A stretch of DNA of 64,000 bases from Deltaproteobacteria bacterium (lineage in GTDB: Bacteria > Desulfobacterota > Syntrophia > Syntrophales > UBA8958), in NCBI GenBank assembly GCA_029553375.1, contig JAKPCH010000096.1, positions 111,382 through 175,381 on the forward strand. The letters run 5' to 3'. This document shows, in pieces, positions 55,181 through 62,954 of this stretch. The notes beneath the pieces were generated by a model. It saw nothing but the letters and a program-made list of their open reading frames with translations, ran no database searches and was not told where the DNA came from. The translations under genes and the position numbers were made by a program. How positions within the stretch are numbered: position 1 is the first letter of the stretch; every line of letters begins with the position of its first letter.

Positions 55181-56032
55181 TTATACCAACCCCAAGCCGC
55201 CCATGAGGGGCGTGGGGTCCGTGTTGTGGAGTTTGAACCAGTCGGCGGGGCCGGCGAGACCGAAGGCCAGGGCCATGAGCTCGGTGAAGTAGAACACGGG
55301 GAGGCGCACGTTCTCCCCGGCCCTCGTGTCGAGGTTGGCCATGCACACCGGGCAGGCCGTGACGACGCAGTTGGCCCCCGCCTCCCTGGCCATGGTCATG
55401 AGCTTGTCCACGAGCCTGCCCACGATGTCCGTCCGGCTGATGGTGAGGCTGCCGCCGCAGCAGTCCGTCTTGTAGGACCACATCTTCACTTCGGCCCCCA
55501 GGGCGGTGAGGATGCCGTCGAGCATGTAGGGGTTCTCGTAGTCCTCGAACCGGCAGGCCTCGGGGGGGCGCAGGAGGAGACATCCGTAGTAGGAGACGGG
55601 CTTGAGGCCCGTGAGCTTCTTGACCACCCGGGAGGCGAGACCCTCGAGGCCCACCCGGTCATGGAAGATCCCCAGGGGGTGGAGGACCTCGGCGTCACCC
55701 CGGTAGGGGCGGCCGATGACCCCCTCGATCTCCCGCTTCAGGGCCTCGTTGTGCCCCAGGTAGTACTGGGTGCTCTTGAAGCGGTTGAAGCAGGCCGCGC
55801 AGGGGACCATGACCTCCTTCTGGGGCCCCGCCTCGACGGCAGCCAGGTTGCGGGCCGGCAGGGCCACGGAGAGCTTGAAGTTCGTCGAGTGGGCCGACGT
55901 GGCCCCGCAGCAGGACCAGTCCTCCACCTCGGAAAGTTCGATGCCCAGGGCCTTGCTGACGGCCTTGACGGACTGGTCGTACTCCTTCGCCGTCCCATGG
56001 AGTGAACATCCCGGATAGTATGAAACTTTCAA
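55181..56032 (-). CDS. hdrB: HdrB-like heterodisulfide reductase subunit
   Basis: HdrB carries noncubane [4Fe-4S] clusters at the disulfide-reduction site. The 283-residue product starts VSYYPGCSLHGTAKEYD and has both CCG domains: EDWSCCGATSAH with VPCAACFNRFKSTQ, and KTDCCGGSLTISRTD with TACPVCMANLDT. The start is TTG at 56032, 6 nt after AAGGAGG; the choice is well supported. The acceptor in this bacterium is unknown since CoM-S-S-CoB is not expected. Confidence 0.92.
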   Translation of the reverse strand: MKVSYYPGCSLHGTAKEYDQSVKAVSKALGIELSEVEDWSCCGATSAHSTNFKLSVALPARNLAAVEAGPQKEVMVPCAACFNRFKSTQYYLGHNEALKREIEGVIGRPYRGDAEVLHPLGIFHDRVGLEGLASRVVKKLTGLKPVSYYGCLLLRPPEACRFEDYENPYMLDGILTALGAEVKMWSYKTDCCGGSLTISRTDIVGRLVDKLMTMAREAGANCVVTACPVCMANLDTRAGENVRLPVFYFTELMALAFGLAGPADWFKLHNTDPTPLMGGLGLV

Positions 56033-56065
56033 CGCATGCCTCCTTAAGATTCCCTTTTTCGCCCC

Positions 56066-56593
56066 TCAGAGGTTCCTCGTCTTCTCGAAGATGGTCTTGA
56101 CGGCCCCCAAATCCCTGGTCTTGGGGGAAATCAGGGCGAGCTTGCCCTTCATGAACATGTTGATCCCCAGACCCATGTCGGAGAAGAGGTCGCCGCTCTT
56201 GAGCTTGTAGTCCACCATCATGAAGGGCTCGTTGATGCGGCCCCGGGAGCGGATGCTGTTGAGGAAGGCCTGGTGGAAGGCCAGGATGTTCTTCTCCTTC
56301 ACCGTCCGCCCTTCCCTGATGGCCATCTCCCTCAGGACATCCATCATGCGGGCGATGTCCACCTCGTTGGGACAGCGGGTGATGCAGGTCTCGCAGGAGG
56401 CGCAGAGCCAGATGGTGGAGCTGTTGAGGACCTCGTCCTTCATGCCCATCTGGATCATCTTGATCACCCGGTTGGGGTTGTACTCCATGGCGAAGGCCAA
56501 GGGACACCCGGCGGTGCATTTCCTGCAGTGATAGCACCTCTGGATGGGCACCCCGCCGATCCGCTCGTTCACTTCTTCGAGAAAGGTTTTCAT
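56066..56593 (-). CDS. hdrC: HdrC-like iron-sulfur subunit
   Basis: HdrC links HdrA to HdrB with two [4Fe-4S] clusters. The 175-residue product has CYHCRKCTAGCPLAF (about residues 20-34) and CASCETCITRCPNEVDI (about 65-81). The ATG at 56593 follows a TAGGAGCG Shine-Dalgarno; an ATG eight codons upstream lies inside repeat D and would add an unrelated N-terminus. It sits between HdrB and the FrhB-like gene. Confidence 0.92.
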   Translation of the reverse strand: MKTFLEEVNERIGGVPIQRCYHCRKCTAGCPLAFAMEYNPNRVIKMIQMGMKDEVLNSSTIWLCASCETCITRCPNEVDIARMMDVLREMAIREGRTVKEKNILAFHQAFLNSIRSRGRINEPFMMVDYKLKSGDLFSDMGLGINMFMKGKLALISPKTRDLGAVKTIFEKTRNL

Positions 56594-56604
56594 GGTCGCT
56601 CCTA

Positions 56605-56691
56605 AATTCGGGGACATGATACCTATTTTTTTCGAAAATTATGTCCCGTTATTCCGCATGGTTACGAATTAAGTATTGTGTCCCCCGATTT
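56605..56691. repeat. Inverted-repeat element D
   Basis: An 87-bp element with left arm AATTCGGGGACATGATACCT (56605-56624, continuing) and right arm GAATTAAGTATTGTGTCCCC (56666-56685, continuing to 56691). The right arm includes the stop codon of the FrhB-like gene. The centre differs from element B. Confidence 0.85.
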
Positions 56692-57697
56692 CGGGGTGGT
56701 AGATGAAGTCCTCGTTGTCGTTCTCCCGGTGGCGGGACAGGGGCGGGAGGTCCTCCAGGGACGAGCCGGCCCGGTTCTGGAAGAGCTCGAAGGCGTCCTT
56801 GTCCAGTTTCTTGAGGAACTTCCTCAAATCCACGCCCATGGGGCAGACGGAGACGCAGGAACCGCAATCCACGCAACGGCCCACCATGTGGTAGAGGCGC
56901 ATGATCTGGAAGACCTGGGTGTCCGACGGGTCGTCGCTGATGCCCACCCAGGCCGGGCGGCTCTGCTCCACGAAGCAGACGGGGCAGTAGCACGACGGGC
57001 AGGCCTGCCGGCAGGCGTAACAGCGGATGCACTTGCCCATTTCCTTGACGAAGTAGGCCCAGCGCTCCTCGATGGGGAGGTTCTCGAAGGCCGTCACCTC
57101 GTCGTATTCCGCCTCGGGGTTCATGGGCGGCGCCGCCTCCCCCGCCATGACGTCGCTGATGATGGGGTTGTTGAAGCGGCAGGTCCGGCAGTTGTCCGCC
57201 AGGACGTCGGCCACGGCGATCTTCTTCTCTCCGCCTTCGGTCACGGCCCGGATGACGTCGCCCTCCAGGGCCCCCTCCAGGACCGCCTCGCCGCCGAGGG
57301 CCTGGGAGACCTTTCGCCGGTCCGCGTAGCCCGTGCAGGGGACGCCGATGATGACCACCTCGTCCCGGCCGTACTGCCGTTCCTGGAGGTGGATGACGAT
57401 GGACCGGGTGGTGCAGCCCCGGGCCACGACGCCTACCACCTTCTTCTTCCGGTCCTCGGGCTTCACCCGCTTCTGGCTGTTGCGGTGCTGGGATATGACG
57501 TCATGGACGTATTTGGCCAGGTTGTGGTTGCAGAACCTGTTCCACACCAGCCGCTCGGCCTCCTCCGGGGCCGTGATGAAGCAGGGCGTCGCCGTGAGGG
57601 GCAGGGTCCCGGCCTCGTAGCCGATGAGGACGTCCACCCTCTTCTCCTCCAGGAGCCTTCGGGCCTCTTCCCGCATCTTCTTCTCGATGTTTTCCAC
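56669..57697 (-). CDS. FrhB-like iron-sulfur protein of the Hdr cluster
   Basis: This 342-residue protein resembles the beta subunit of F420-reducing hydrogenase or formate dehydrogenase (FrhB/FdhB; VVGVVARGCTTRSIVIHLQE, VVIIGVPCTGYADRRKVS), with C-terminal cysteine clusters CIRCYACRQACPSCYCPVC and CVDCGSCVSVCPMGVD. It may be the FlxC-type electron-transfer subunit. The start is GTG at 57697. The C-terminus IGGHNT and its stop are supplied by repeat D and may be acquired. Exact partner is uncertain. Confidence 0.72.
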   Translation of the reverse strand: MENIEKKMREEARRLLEEKRVDVLIGYEAGTLPLTATPCFITAPEEAERLVWNRFCNHNLAKYVHDVISQHRNSQKRVKPEDRKKKVVGVVARGCTTRSIVIHLQERQYGRDEVVIIGVPCTGYADRRKVSQALGGEAVLEGALEGDVIRAVTEGGEKKIAVADVLADNCRTCRFNNPIISDVMAGEAAPPMNPEAEYDEVTAFENLPIEERWAYFVKEMGKCIRCYACRQACPSCYCPVCFVEQSRPAWVGISDDPSDTQVFQIMRLYHMVGRCVDCGSCVSVCPMGVDLRKFLKKLDKDAFELFQNRAGSSLEDLPPLSRHRENDNEDFIYHPEIGGHNT

Positions 57698-57740
57698 GGT
57701 CGATGATTCCTCGTCTCTATACGATTTTCTTGTGATCAGC

Positions 57741-58169
57741 TCACAGGCTCTTCACGAGCTTCGTCGCCGGGCCCAGTTTGCGGACCTTCTCCGTCACCCC
57801 CCGGATGACGTTGGCGAACCGCTCCCCCTCCGAGGCCGACACCCACGTGAAGATCGTCCGGTCCGCCTCGAGGCCGAGGTAGTTGAGGAAACGCTTCAGC
57901 ATGGCGAACTTGCGCCGGGCGGAGAGGTTCCCCGTGAGGTAGTGACACTCGCCGGGGTGGCACCCCGAGACGAGGACGCCGTCCGCCCCCTGCTGGAGGG
58001 CCTTGACGATGTAGAAGGGGTTGATCCGCCCCGTGCAGGGTGTCCGGATGATCCTGACGTTCGGGGGGTACTGGATGCGGCTGATACCCGCCAGGTCAGC
58101 CCCGGCGTAGGTGCACCAGTTACAGACGATGGCCACGATCTTGGGTTCCCACGCTTCGTTTTCCGACAT
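57741..58169 (-). CDS. MvhD/FlxD-like iron-sulfur protein
   Basis: This 142-residue protein has the MvhD cysteine pattern: IVCNWCTYAGADLAG (about residues 16-30), IRTPCTGRINPFYI and VSGCHPGECHYLTGN. In methanogens MvhD connects HdrA to a hydrogenase; in bacterial Flx clusters its homologue FlxD connects HdrA to FlxA-C. The ATG at 58169 has a GGAG Shine-Dalgarno; an in-frame GTG two codons earlier is an alternative. It follows hdrA by about 60 bp. Confidence 0.92.
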   Translation of the reverse strand: MSENEAWEPKIVAIVCNWCTYAGADLAGISRIQYPPNVRIIRTPCTGRINPFYIVKALQQGADGVLVSGCHPGECHYLTGNLSARRKFAMLKRFLNYLGLEADRTIFTWVSASEGERFANVIRGVTEKVRKLGPATKLVKSL

Positions 58170-58229
58170 AGTCACTCCGTCCTAATTGTTCTGGCCGGGG
58201 CCCTCGGGCCGCCGGTGATCGGGGGATCG

Positions 58230-61200
58230 CTACAGGGCCGCGATCTGGGCCAGGATCTCCTCGTTGGTGAAGCCGTTGAGGTCCACGGCGTTCATGCGGC
58301 ACGACGAGGTGCAGACGCCGCAGCCCTTGCAGAGGACGGCGTTGACCTCCGCGACACCCTCGACGACGTTCACGGCGATGGCCCCGAAGGGGCAGTTCTG
58401 TTCGCAGAGGCCGCAGCCGGAGCAGCGCTCCTTGTCCACATAGGCCGTCTTGCCCTCCGCCTCGATGTAGTCCTTCGTCAGGATCGTCGTGGCCCGCGAC
58501 ACGGCGGCATTGGCCTGGACGATGGAGTCGTCGCTTAGTTTCGGCGAGTGGGCCATGCCGCAGAGGAAGACGCCGTCCGTGGCGAAGTCCACGGGGCGGA
58601 GCTTCACGTGGGCCTCGAGGAAGAAGCCGTCCTGGTTCGTCGGGACCTTGAGCATCTTCCCGATCTCCTCGTTCTGGGGGTTCGGGACGACGCCCACGGA
58701 GAGGGCCAAGAGGTCCGCCTCGAGGTCCACGGGGCCGTTGAGGATGGGGTCGAACACCCGGACGCTCACCCGCTCGCCCTTCTGGGCCACCTCGGGGAGG
58801 CGGTCCTCGTCGTAGCGGACGAAGCGAACGTCGAGTTCACGGGCCTTCTTGTAGTAATCCTCCTTGAGGCCGAAGGTCCGGATATCCCTGTAGATGATGG
58901 TGACCTCGCACGCCGGGTCGGCCTCCTTGAGCCTCAGGGCGTTCTTGATGGCCTCGGAGCAGCAGTAGCGGCTGCAGTAGGGCCGCTCGGCGTTGCGGGA
59001 GCCGACGCACTGGATCATGACGACCTTCTTGGCCTTCTTCACCGTCTCGTCGCCCTTCGCGATGAGTTCCTCGAGGCGCCGCTGGGTGACGACATTGGGG
59101 GAGACGCCGTGGAGGTATTCCTTCGTCTCGTTCTCGTAGGCCCCCGTGGCGATAATGACGACGCCGTGCTCGAAGGTCTCCTCGCCGTCCTTCGTCTTCA
59201 CCGTCGTCTTGTAGTTGCCGATGAAACCCTCGATCTTCTCGATGACGGCCCCGGTGAAGACGTGGATGAGCCTGTTCTTCTCCACCCTGCCGAGGAGATC
59301 CTTCAGGTGGGCCTGGACGTCCAGGCCCTCGAGGGTGTAGTGGAGCTTGCGGTAATTCCCGCCGAGGACGGCCTCCTTCTCCACGATGTAGGACTCGAAG
59401 CCCTGGTCGGCCAGGGACAGGGCCGCCGTGATGCCCGCCAGGCCCCCGCCGATGATCATGGCCGCCCGGTTGACGGACAGCTGGCCCGGCTTGAGGGGCT
59501 TGAGGAACTGGGCCTTGGCGACGGCCATGCGGACCAGGTCCTTGGCCTTCTCCGTGGCCTCTTTCGGCTCGTGCATGTGGACCCACGAATCCTGGTCACG
59601 GATGTTGGCCATCTCGAAGAGGTAGGGGTTGAGGCCCGCCTTCTCGCAGTTCTCCTGGAAGAGGCCCTCGTGGGTCCGCGGGGAGCAGGAGGCGACGACG
59701 ACGCGGGTGAGGTTCTTCTCCCTGATCACCTCCCCCATCTTCACCGCCGTGTCCTGGGAGCAGGTGAAGAGGTTGTCCGTGGCGAAGACGACGTTGGGGA
59801 GGGTCTTGCAGTACTCCACCACCTCGGGGACGTTGACGACGCCGCCGATGTTGATGCCGCAGTGACAGACGAAGACCCCCGTCCGGGGACCGATGCCCCG
59901 GATGTCCTTCTCCTCGGGGACCTCCTCCTCCTTGATGAGGGTCCCCCGCTGCTGGGCGAGGATGCCCGAGGCGCACGCCGCGGCCCCGCTGGCCTCCATG
60001 ACCGTCTCGGGGATGTCCTTGGGCCCGGCGAAGGCGCCGCAGACGAAGACGCCCTCCCGGCTCGTCTGGACGGGGTTCTCCAGGGAGGTGGCGCAGAAGC
60101 CGTGTTCCTCCAGCTCGATCCCCAGGGCCTTGGCCAGCTCCCGGGCCTCGGCCGGCGGCGTGAGACCCACGGAGAGGACCACCATGTCGAACTCCTCCTC
60201 CACCAGGGTCCCGTCCTCCTGGACGTACTTCACGAGGAGGTTCTTCGTCTGCTGGAGCTCCTTGATCGTCGAGGGGATGGAGCGGATGTAGCGGATCCCG
60301 TACTCGCTCTTCGCCCGGTTGACGAAGCGGTCGAAATCCTTGCCGTGGGCCCGGATGTCCATGAAGAAGATGGTGGGCTCGAGGTCCTTGGCGTGTTCCT
60401 TGCCGATGATGGCCTCCTTCGTGGCGTACATGCAGCAGACGGAGGAACACCAGGTGTTGCCGCAGGACGTGTCCCGGGAACCCACACACTGGATGAAGGC
60501 GATCTTCCGGGGCTCCTTGCCGTCGGAGATGCGCTGGACGTGGCCGAAGTAAGGACCCGAGGCGGAGAGGATCCGCTCGAACTGGATGGACGTGACGACG
60601 TTGGCGTAGACGCCGTAGCCGTACTCGCCCCTCAGCTTCGCGTCGAAGGTCTCGAAGCCCGGGGCGGCGATGACGGCCCCCACCTCGATCTCCTCCTCGG
60701 CGAAATCGTCGTCGTGGTTGATCGCCCCGGCGATGCAGGCCTCCACACACTGGTAGCACTCCGAGCAGATGCCGCAGGAGAGGCAGCGCTTCGCCTCCGC
60801 CACGGCCTCCTCCTCGGAGAAGCCCAGACCCACCTCGCGGAAGTTCGTCCGGCGCTCCTCGGGTTTCAGGTGGGGGTACTTGACCCGGGGGGTCTTGGGG
60901 AACTTCGAGACGTCGGCCTTGTCGGCGAGGTTCTTCGTCCAGTCCTTCGCCCGGCCCGCCGCCACGTCCTCGCCCCGGAGATAGCGGTCGATGGACTTGG
61001 CGGCCTCCTTGCCGGCGTAAACGGCCTTGACGACCGTGGCGGGTCCCGTGACGACGTCGCCGCCGGCGAAGACGCCGGGGACGTTCGTCATGAACGTCAC
61101 GGGGTCCACGTCGAAGTTCTTCCACTTGTTGATGGCGATGCCGCTGTCGGCGGGTACGAAGTCGAGGTCCGCCTCCTGGCCGATGGCGGGGATGAGGGCG

Positions 61201-62654
61201 TCACAGGGGACGACGAACTCCGAGCCCTTGATCTCGATGGGGCGCCGGCGGCCGCTGGCGTCGGGCTCGCCCAGTTCCATCCGGGTGCACTCCACACCCG
61301 TGACCCGGCCGTTCTCCCCGATGACCCGCTTGGGGGCCACGAGGAACTCCATCTTGATGCCCTCCTCCAGGGCCTCCTCGATCTCCTCGGGAGAGGCGGG
61401 CATCTCGGCCCGGGAACGGCGGTAGAGGATGAAGACGTCCTTGGACCCCGTCCTGACGGCGGTGCGCACGGCGTCCATGGCCACGTTGCCGCCGCCGATG
61501 ACGGCCACCCTGTCGCCCAGGAAGACCTTTTCCCCCAGGTTGACCCGCTTGAGGTAGTCGACGCCGTGGATGACCCCCTCGAGGTCCTCGCCGGGGATGT
61601 TGAGCTTCGTGCTCTTGGCGGTCCCGCAGCCGATGAAGACGGCGTCGTAATCGCTCTTCAGCTTGTCGAAGGGGATGTCCCTGCCCACGGCGGTGTTGAG
61701 GTGGATCTTCACGCCGAGGTCCTCGATGACCTTGATCTCCGCCCTCAGGACGTCCTTGGGGAGGCGGTACTCGGGGATGCCCACGGCAAGCCAGCCGCCC
61801 GCCACGGGGAGGGCCTCGAAGACGTCCACGTCGTAACCCTCGGCGGCGAGGTAGTAGGCGCAGGTGAGGCCCGCGGGCCCCGCCCCGACGACGGCCACCT
61901 TCTTGCCCTTGCTCTCCTTCTTCTCGGGGAGGTAGCGCGTCTCGTCCTTCAGGTCCAGGTCGGCGACGAAGCGCTTGAGGTGCATGATGTCTATGGGCTC
62001 GTCCACCTTGCCCCGCATGCAGGCGTCCTCGCAGGGGTGGTTGCAGACGCGGCCGCAGACGACGGGGAAGGGGTTGTCCTTCTTGATGAGCTTCAGGGCC
62101 TCCTTGAACTTACCCGCGGCGATGAGGGCCACGTAGCCCTGGACGCTGATGTGGGTCGGGCAGGCAGCCTTACAGGGGGATGTCCCGAGCTTGTCGATGG
62201 CGTAGCCGCTGGGGATGGCCTGGGGGAAGTGACGGTATGTGGCCTTGCGTTCGTCGAGGCCCTCGTTGAAGTCCGACGGCACGGAGACGGGGCAGACCTT
62301 GGCGCAGTCGCCGCAGCCCGTGCACTTGTCGAGGTCGATGAACCGGGGTGCCTTGGTGAGCTTCACCTTGAAGCGGCCCGCCTCGCCCTCCACGGCCTCG
62401 ACGGTGCGCCGGGTGAGGATCTCCACGTTGGGGTGGCGGCCCACCTCGACGAGCTTCGGCGAGAGGATGCAGGCGGAACAGTCGTTCGTGGGGAAGGTCT
62501 TGTCGAGCTGGGCCATGACGCCGCCGATGCTGATCCCCTTTTCCACGAGATAAACCTTCAGTCCCGAATTGGCCAAATCGAGGGAGGCCTGGATCCCCGC
62601 GATCCCCGACCCGACCACCATGACGGCGCCTATCTTTTCGCTGTTTGGTACCAC
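58230..62654 (-). CDS. hdrA: Giant HdrA with embedded GltD-like NAD(P)H module and second HdrA domain
   Basis: This 1474-residue protein is a fused HdrA. Residues about 1-160 hold a first FAD fold (VMVVGSGIAGIQASLDL) and an iron-sulfur CTGCGDCAKVCPV motif; about 160-600 is a GltD/NfnB-like NAD(P)H module (AVVGAGPAGLTCAYYLA near 250, VAVIGGGNVAMDAVRTA near 385); about 630-920 resumes HdrA; about 925 onward is a second HdrA (GVFVCHCGINIGG, ASCSPRTHEG, MIIGGGLAGITAAL). Two terminal [4Fe-4S] motifs (CSGCGLCEQNCP, CKGCGVCTSSC) close it. It resembles the long HdrL-type proteins of sulfate reducers. The GTG at 62654 follows GAGGTGG; ATG at 62699 is an alternative. It heads the operon, likely the site of flavin-based bifurcation. 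Confidence 0.85.
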   Translation of the reverse strand: MVPNSEKIGAVMVVGSGIAGIQASLDLANSGLKVYLVEKGISIGGVMAQLDKTFPTNDCSACILSPKLVEVGRHPNVEILTRRTVEAVEGEAGRFKVKLTKAPRFIDLDKCTGCGDCAKVCPVSVPSDFNEGLDERKATYRHFPQAIPSGYAIDKLGTSPCKAACPTHISVQGYVALIAAGKFKEALKLIKKDNPFPVVCGRVCNHPCEDACMRGKVDEPIDIMHLKRFVADLDLKDETRYLPEKKESKGKKVAVVGAGPAGLTCAYYLAAEGYDVDVFEALPVAGGWLAVGIPEYRLPKDVLRAEIKVIEDLGVKIHLNTAVGRDIPFDKLKSDYDAVFIGCGTAKSTKLNIPGEDLEGVIHGVDYLKRVNLGEKVFLGDRVAVIGGGNVAMDAVRTAVRTGSKDVFILYRRSRAEMPASPEEIEEALEEGIKMEFLVAPKRVIGENGRVTGVECTRMELGEPDASGRRRPIEIKGSEFVVPCDALIPAIGQEADLDFVPADSGIAINKWKNFDVDPVTFMTNVPGVFAGGDVVTGPATVVKAVYAGKEAAKSIDRYLRGEDVAAGRAKDWTKNLADKADVSKFPKTPRVKYPHLKPEERRTNFREVGLGFSEEEAVAEAKRCLSCGICSECYQCVEACIAGAINHDDDFAEEEIEVGAVIAAPGFETFDAKLRGEYGYGVYANVVTSIQFERILSASGPYFGHVQRISDGKEPRKIAFIQCVGSRDTSCGNTWCSSVCCMYATKEAIIGKEHAKDLEPTIFFMDIRAHGKDFDRFVNRAKSEYGIRYIRSIPSTIKELQQTKNLLVKYVQEDGTLVEEEFDMVVLSVGLTPPAEARELAKALGIELEEHGFCATSLENPVQTSREGVFVCGAFAGPKDIPETVMEASGAAACASGILAQQRGTLIKEEEVPEEKDIRGIGPRTGVFVCHCGINIGGVVNVPEVVEYCKTLPNVVFATDNLFTCSQDTAVKMGEVIREKNLTRVVVASCSPRTHEGLFQENCEKAGLNPYLFEMANIRDQDSWVHMHEPKEATEKAKDLVRMAVAKAQFLKPLKPGQLSVNRAAMIIGGGLAGITAALSLADQGFESYIVEKEAVLGGNYRKLHYTLEGLDVQAHLKDLLGRVEKNRLIHVFTGAVIEKIEGFIGNYKTTVKTKDGEETFEHGVVIIATGAYENETKEYLHGVSPNVVTQRRLEELIAKGDETVKKAKKVVMIQCVGSRNAERPYCSRYCCSEAIKNALRLKEADPACEVTIIYRDIRTFGLKEDYYKKARELDVRFVRYDEDRLPEVAQKGERVSVRVFDPILNGPVDLEADLLALSVGVVPNPQNEEIGKMLKVPTNQDGFFLEAHVKLRPVDFATDGVFLCGMAHSPKLSDDSIVQANAAVSRATTILTKDYIEAEGKTAYVDKERCSGCGLCEQNCPFGAIAVNVVEGVAEVNAVLCKGCGVCTSSCRMNAVDLNGFTNEEILAQIAAL

Positions 62655-62711
62655 CTTGCGACCACCTCGCTGGAATTCTTTCTTTTCAAAGGGCATTGAC
62701 AAACCGTCGCA

Positions 62712-62740
62712 GGGGCTACCACGATTGCCCTTCCCTGTCA
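62712..62740 (-). promoter_or_regulatory. Candidate promoter of the Hdr operon
   Basis: On the minus strand TTGACA (62740-62735), a 17-bp spacer and TAGCCC (62717-62712) precede hdrA. The -35 box is perfect but the -10 box is poor. It is the best candidate in the 300-bp divergent gap. Confidence 0.38.
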
Positions 62741-62785
62741 AGAACTAATAGCCTTTCTCAATCCTTGGCCTTTTAAGGTTTCACG

Positions 62786-62814
62786 TTGACAACCCTCTGT
62801 GATTGGACTATCAA
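62786..62814 (+). promoter_or_regulatory. Candidate sigma-70 promoter for the nucleotide-sugar dehydrogenase
   Basis: TTGACA (62786-62791), a 17-bp spacer and TATCAA (62809-62814) form a good promoter. It leaves a leader of about 140 nt before the ATG at 62955; no clear hairpin was found there. Confidence 0.58.
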
Positions 62815-62954
62815 AGATGGCGCCCGACGGGGCCGGGGGCCCGCGGGAGTCCCAAGACACCGCCATTTCGCCTTCTGGAAATGTAATCCAGGGGGCGGAG
62901 CCGCGCTCGTGAAAAGGTAAGATTAAGAATGGTATGGGAGGTTAATCTGACTCT

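Noticed and set aside
58548-62699. Open frame of 1383 codons on the plus strand opposite hdrA
   Set aside because: It is the reverse of a high-GC coding gene with strong codon bias; the translation is low-complexity Asp/Gly/Leu/Val-rich with no family motifs.
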